Origin: Crocinitomicaceae bacterium
GTDB lineage: Bacteria; Bacteroidota; Bacteroidia; Flavobacteriales_D; Crocinitomicaceae
Reading direction: 5' to 3'
NCBI GenBank assembly: GCA_002696025.1
Contig: NZQU01000028.1
Span: forward strand, 1-7,332
Length of the DNA stretch: 7,332 nt
The translations under genes and the position numbers were made by a program. Below are positions 6,176 through 7,332 of this stretch, one piece after another; the first letter of the stretch is position 1, and every line of letters begins with the position of its first letter. The notes beneath the pieces are model-generated. The model did no database searches. It was not told where the DNA came from and saw only the letters and a program-made list of their open reading frames with translations.

Positions 6176-7332
6176 TTACAATGGATCAACATCTACTGAA
6201 ATTCGAATACTTCTATAATCTGGTTTTGTATAAAAACTATTGATTTCGTTTTGAAGATGCTTTTTTAACTGCTGATCAGATATGGTTTTCTCGTATTTAA
6301 TCTTTATAATTTTTAAATAATAATTCTGAATTCTTTTAACCAAAGGAAACTGAGGCCCAATAACTCTCTCACGATATGATTCTTTTAATTTATCAGCAAA
6401 TACTTGAGCAGCTTCGGATAATTTTTTTTCATCCTTATGTTTAAGTGTTAGATTGATCATTTTATAATAAGGTGGGTAGAAGAAGTTTTTTCTTTCAGTA
6501 TTTTCTATGTTGAAAAACTTTTTATAATTGTGTTCTTTTATCAAGTCTATAACCCAGTGATCTGTTTTTCTAGTTTGAATGATTACTTTACCTTGTTTGT
6601 TTTTTCTTCCTGCTCTCCCTGCTACTTGAACCATTAATTGAAAAGAACGCTCAAAGGCCCTAAAATCAGGTCTGTTTAGTAACATATCAGCATCTAATAT
6701 CCCTACCAATCCAACATTGTTAAAGTCAAGTCCTTTTGTTATCATTTGTGTTCCAATTAAGACGTTGATTTTTCCATTGTCAAAATCACTTAGTATTTTT
6801 TCATATGCATTTTTTTTCTTTGTCGTGTCATAATCTAGCCTCTTAATGTTAAGCTCAGGAAATATAAGAGCCAGCTCATCTTCAATTTTTTCTGTTCCAA
6901 AACCAATCATGTTGATGCGATTACTTCCACACTTTTTACAGCTTCCCATCGGAGCTATTGTATAACTACAGTAATGGCATTTAAGTGTATTAGAATGTTT
7001 GTGATAGGTAAGTGATATATCACATTGTTTGCATTTTGGGGTCCAAGAACAAACCTCACAAGACCATAATGGATTGTAGCCCCTTCTGTTTTGAAAAAGA
7101 ATGATTTGTTCTTTATTTTCAATTGAAGTTTGAATGGATTCAATCATTCTGCTGCTAAAATGAGATTGTAATGTGTTTTCTTTCTTTTCTTGCCTCATAT
7201 CAGCAAGTTCAATCAATGGCATTTTAATTTCCTGGTACCTGTTATGTAATTCAACAAGACCGAACTTATCATTTACAGCGTTGTTATAACTTTCAAGAGA
7301 TGGGGTAGCAGTACCTAATAATACTTTCGCAT
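6176..7332 (-). CDS. priA: Primosomal protein N' (replication restart helicase PriA), C-terminal part
   Basis: The frame runs open to the window edge, so the N-terminal part (the DNA-binding domain and the Walker A/B half of the helicase) is missing. About 384 residues are visible, roughly half of a typical PriA. PriA recognises stalled forks and D-loops, unwinds DNA 3' to 5', and reloads the replicative helicase. Motifs in order: LLGTATPSLES (helicase motif III type) beside the right edge; QNRRGYNP; a zinc region with four Cys pairs (C-E-V-C, C-K-Q-C, C-H-Y-C, C-K-K-C; about bases 6929-7060) expected to hold two zinc ions; GFGTEKIEDEL; IGTQMITKGLDFNNV (motif V); LDADMLLNRPDFRA; and QVAGRAGR (motif VI). 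The C-terminal domain ends in ISVDVDPL, as PriA proteins usually do. A Met codon at 7222 is internal, not the start, because the conserved LLGTATPSLES block lies upstream of it. Confidence 0.97.
   Translation of the reverse strand, partial: AKVLLGTATPSLESYNNAVNDKFGLVELHNRYQEIKMPLIELADMRQEKKENTLQSHFSSRMIESIQTSIENKEQIILFQNRRGYNPLWSCEVCSWTPKCKQCDISLTYHKHSNTLKCHYCSYTIAPMGSCKKCGSNRINMIGFGTEKIEDELALIFPELNIKRLDYDTTKKKNAYEKILSDFDNGKINVLIGTQMITKGLDFNNVGLVGILDADMLLNRPDFRAFERSFQLMVQVAGRAGRKNKQGKVIIQTRKTDHWVIDLIKEHNYKKFFNIENTERKNFFYPPYYKMINLTLKHKDEKKLSEAAQVFADKLKESYRERVIGPQFPLVKRIQNYYLKIIKIKYEKTISDQQLKKHLQNEINSFYTKPDYRSIRISVDVDPL

Noticed and set aside
6955..7143. 62-codon minus-strand frame inside priA
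   Set aside because: It is out of frame within the strongly conserved PriA zinc and helicase region and has no independent support.

Overview
The window is AT-rich (roughly 30% G+C by eye) and densely coded. It most likely comes from a Bacteroidota chromosome, probably a Flavobacteriales-like lineage. The evidence is lipoproteins with short lipoboxes, no Shine-Dalgarno motifs before the starts, TTG start codons, and UvrB and PriA sequences of the type seen in that phylum. The lineage is an inference from protein style, not a database match. I see no mobile element, CRISPR array, tRNA or rRNA, and no non-coding stretch longer than about 90 bases.

Region 1 (1-654, plus strand): the 3' end of an unrecognised gene is followed after 19 bases by a PaaI-type hotdog acyl-CoA thioesterase that must start at a non-ATG codon. 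It meets the next gene tail to tail with a 7-base overlap.

Region 2 (648-4251, minus strand): read in transcription order, this holds an uncharacterised 437-residue lipoprotein, uvrB (excision repair), and a small DUF3817 membrane protein. uvrB begins at TTG, 12 bases after the lipoprotein's stop and in the same frame. The DUF3817 gene overlaps the end of uvrB by 23 bases. This looks like one transcription unit.

Region 3 (4340-6124, minus strand): a compact four-gene unit encodes a YbjQ-family protein, a 37-residue single-pass membrane miniprotein that is easy to miss, a coiled-coil-like lipoprotein, and an Mpo1/DUF962-like membrane protein. All three junctions have the form stop, one base, ATG. 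This argues that the miniprotein is real, fixes the lipoprotein start, and implies translational coupling. The function of the set is unknown; its contents point to the cell envelope.

Region 4 (6176 to the right edge, minus strand): the C-terminal part of PriA, the primosomal replication-restart helicase, with its zinc-binding cysteines and helicase motifs intact. The gene continues past the window.

The window is mostly housekeeping (uvrB, priA) with uncharacterised envelope genes between. The best candidate for something undescribed is the YbjQ - miniprotein - lipoprotein - Mpo1-like operon.
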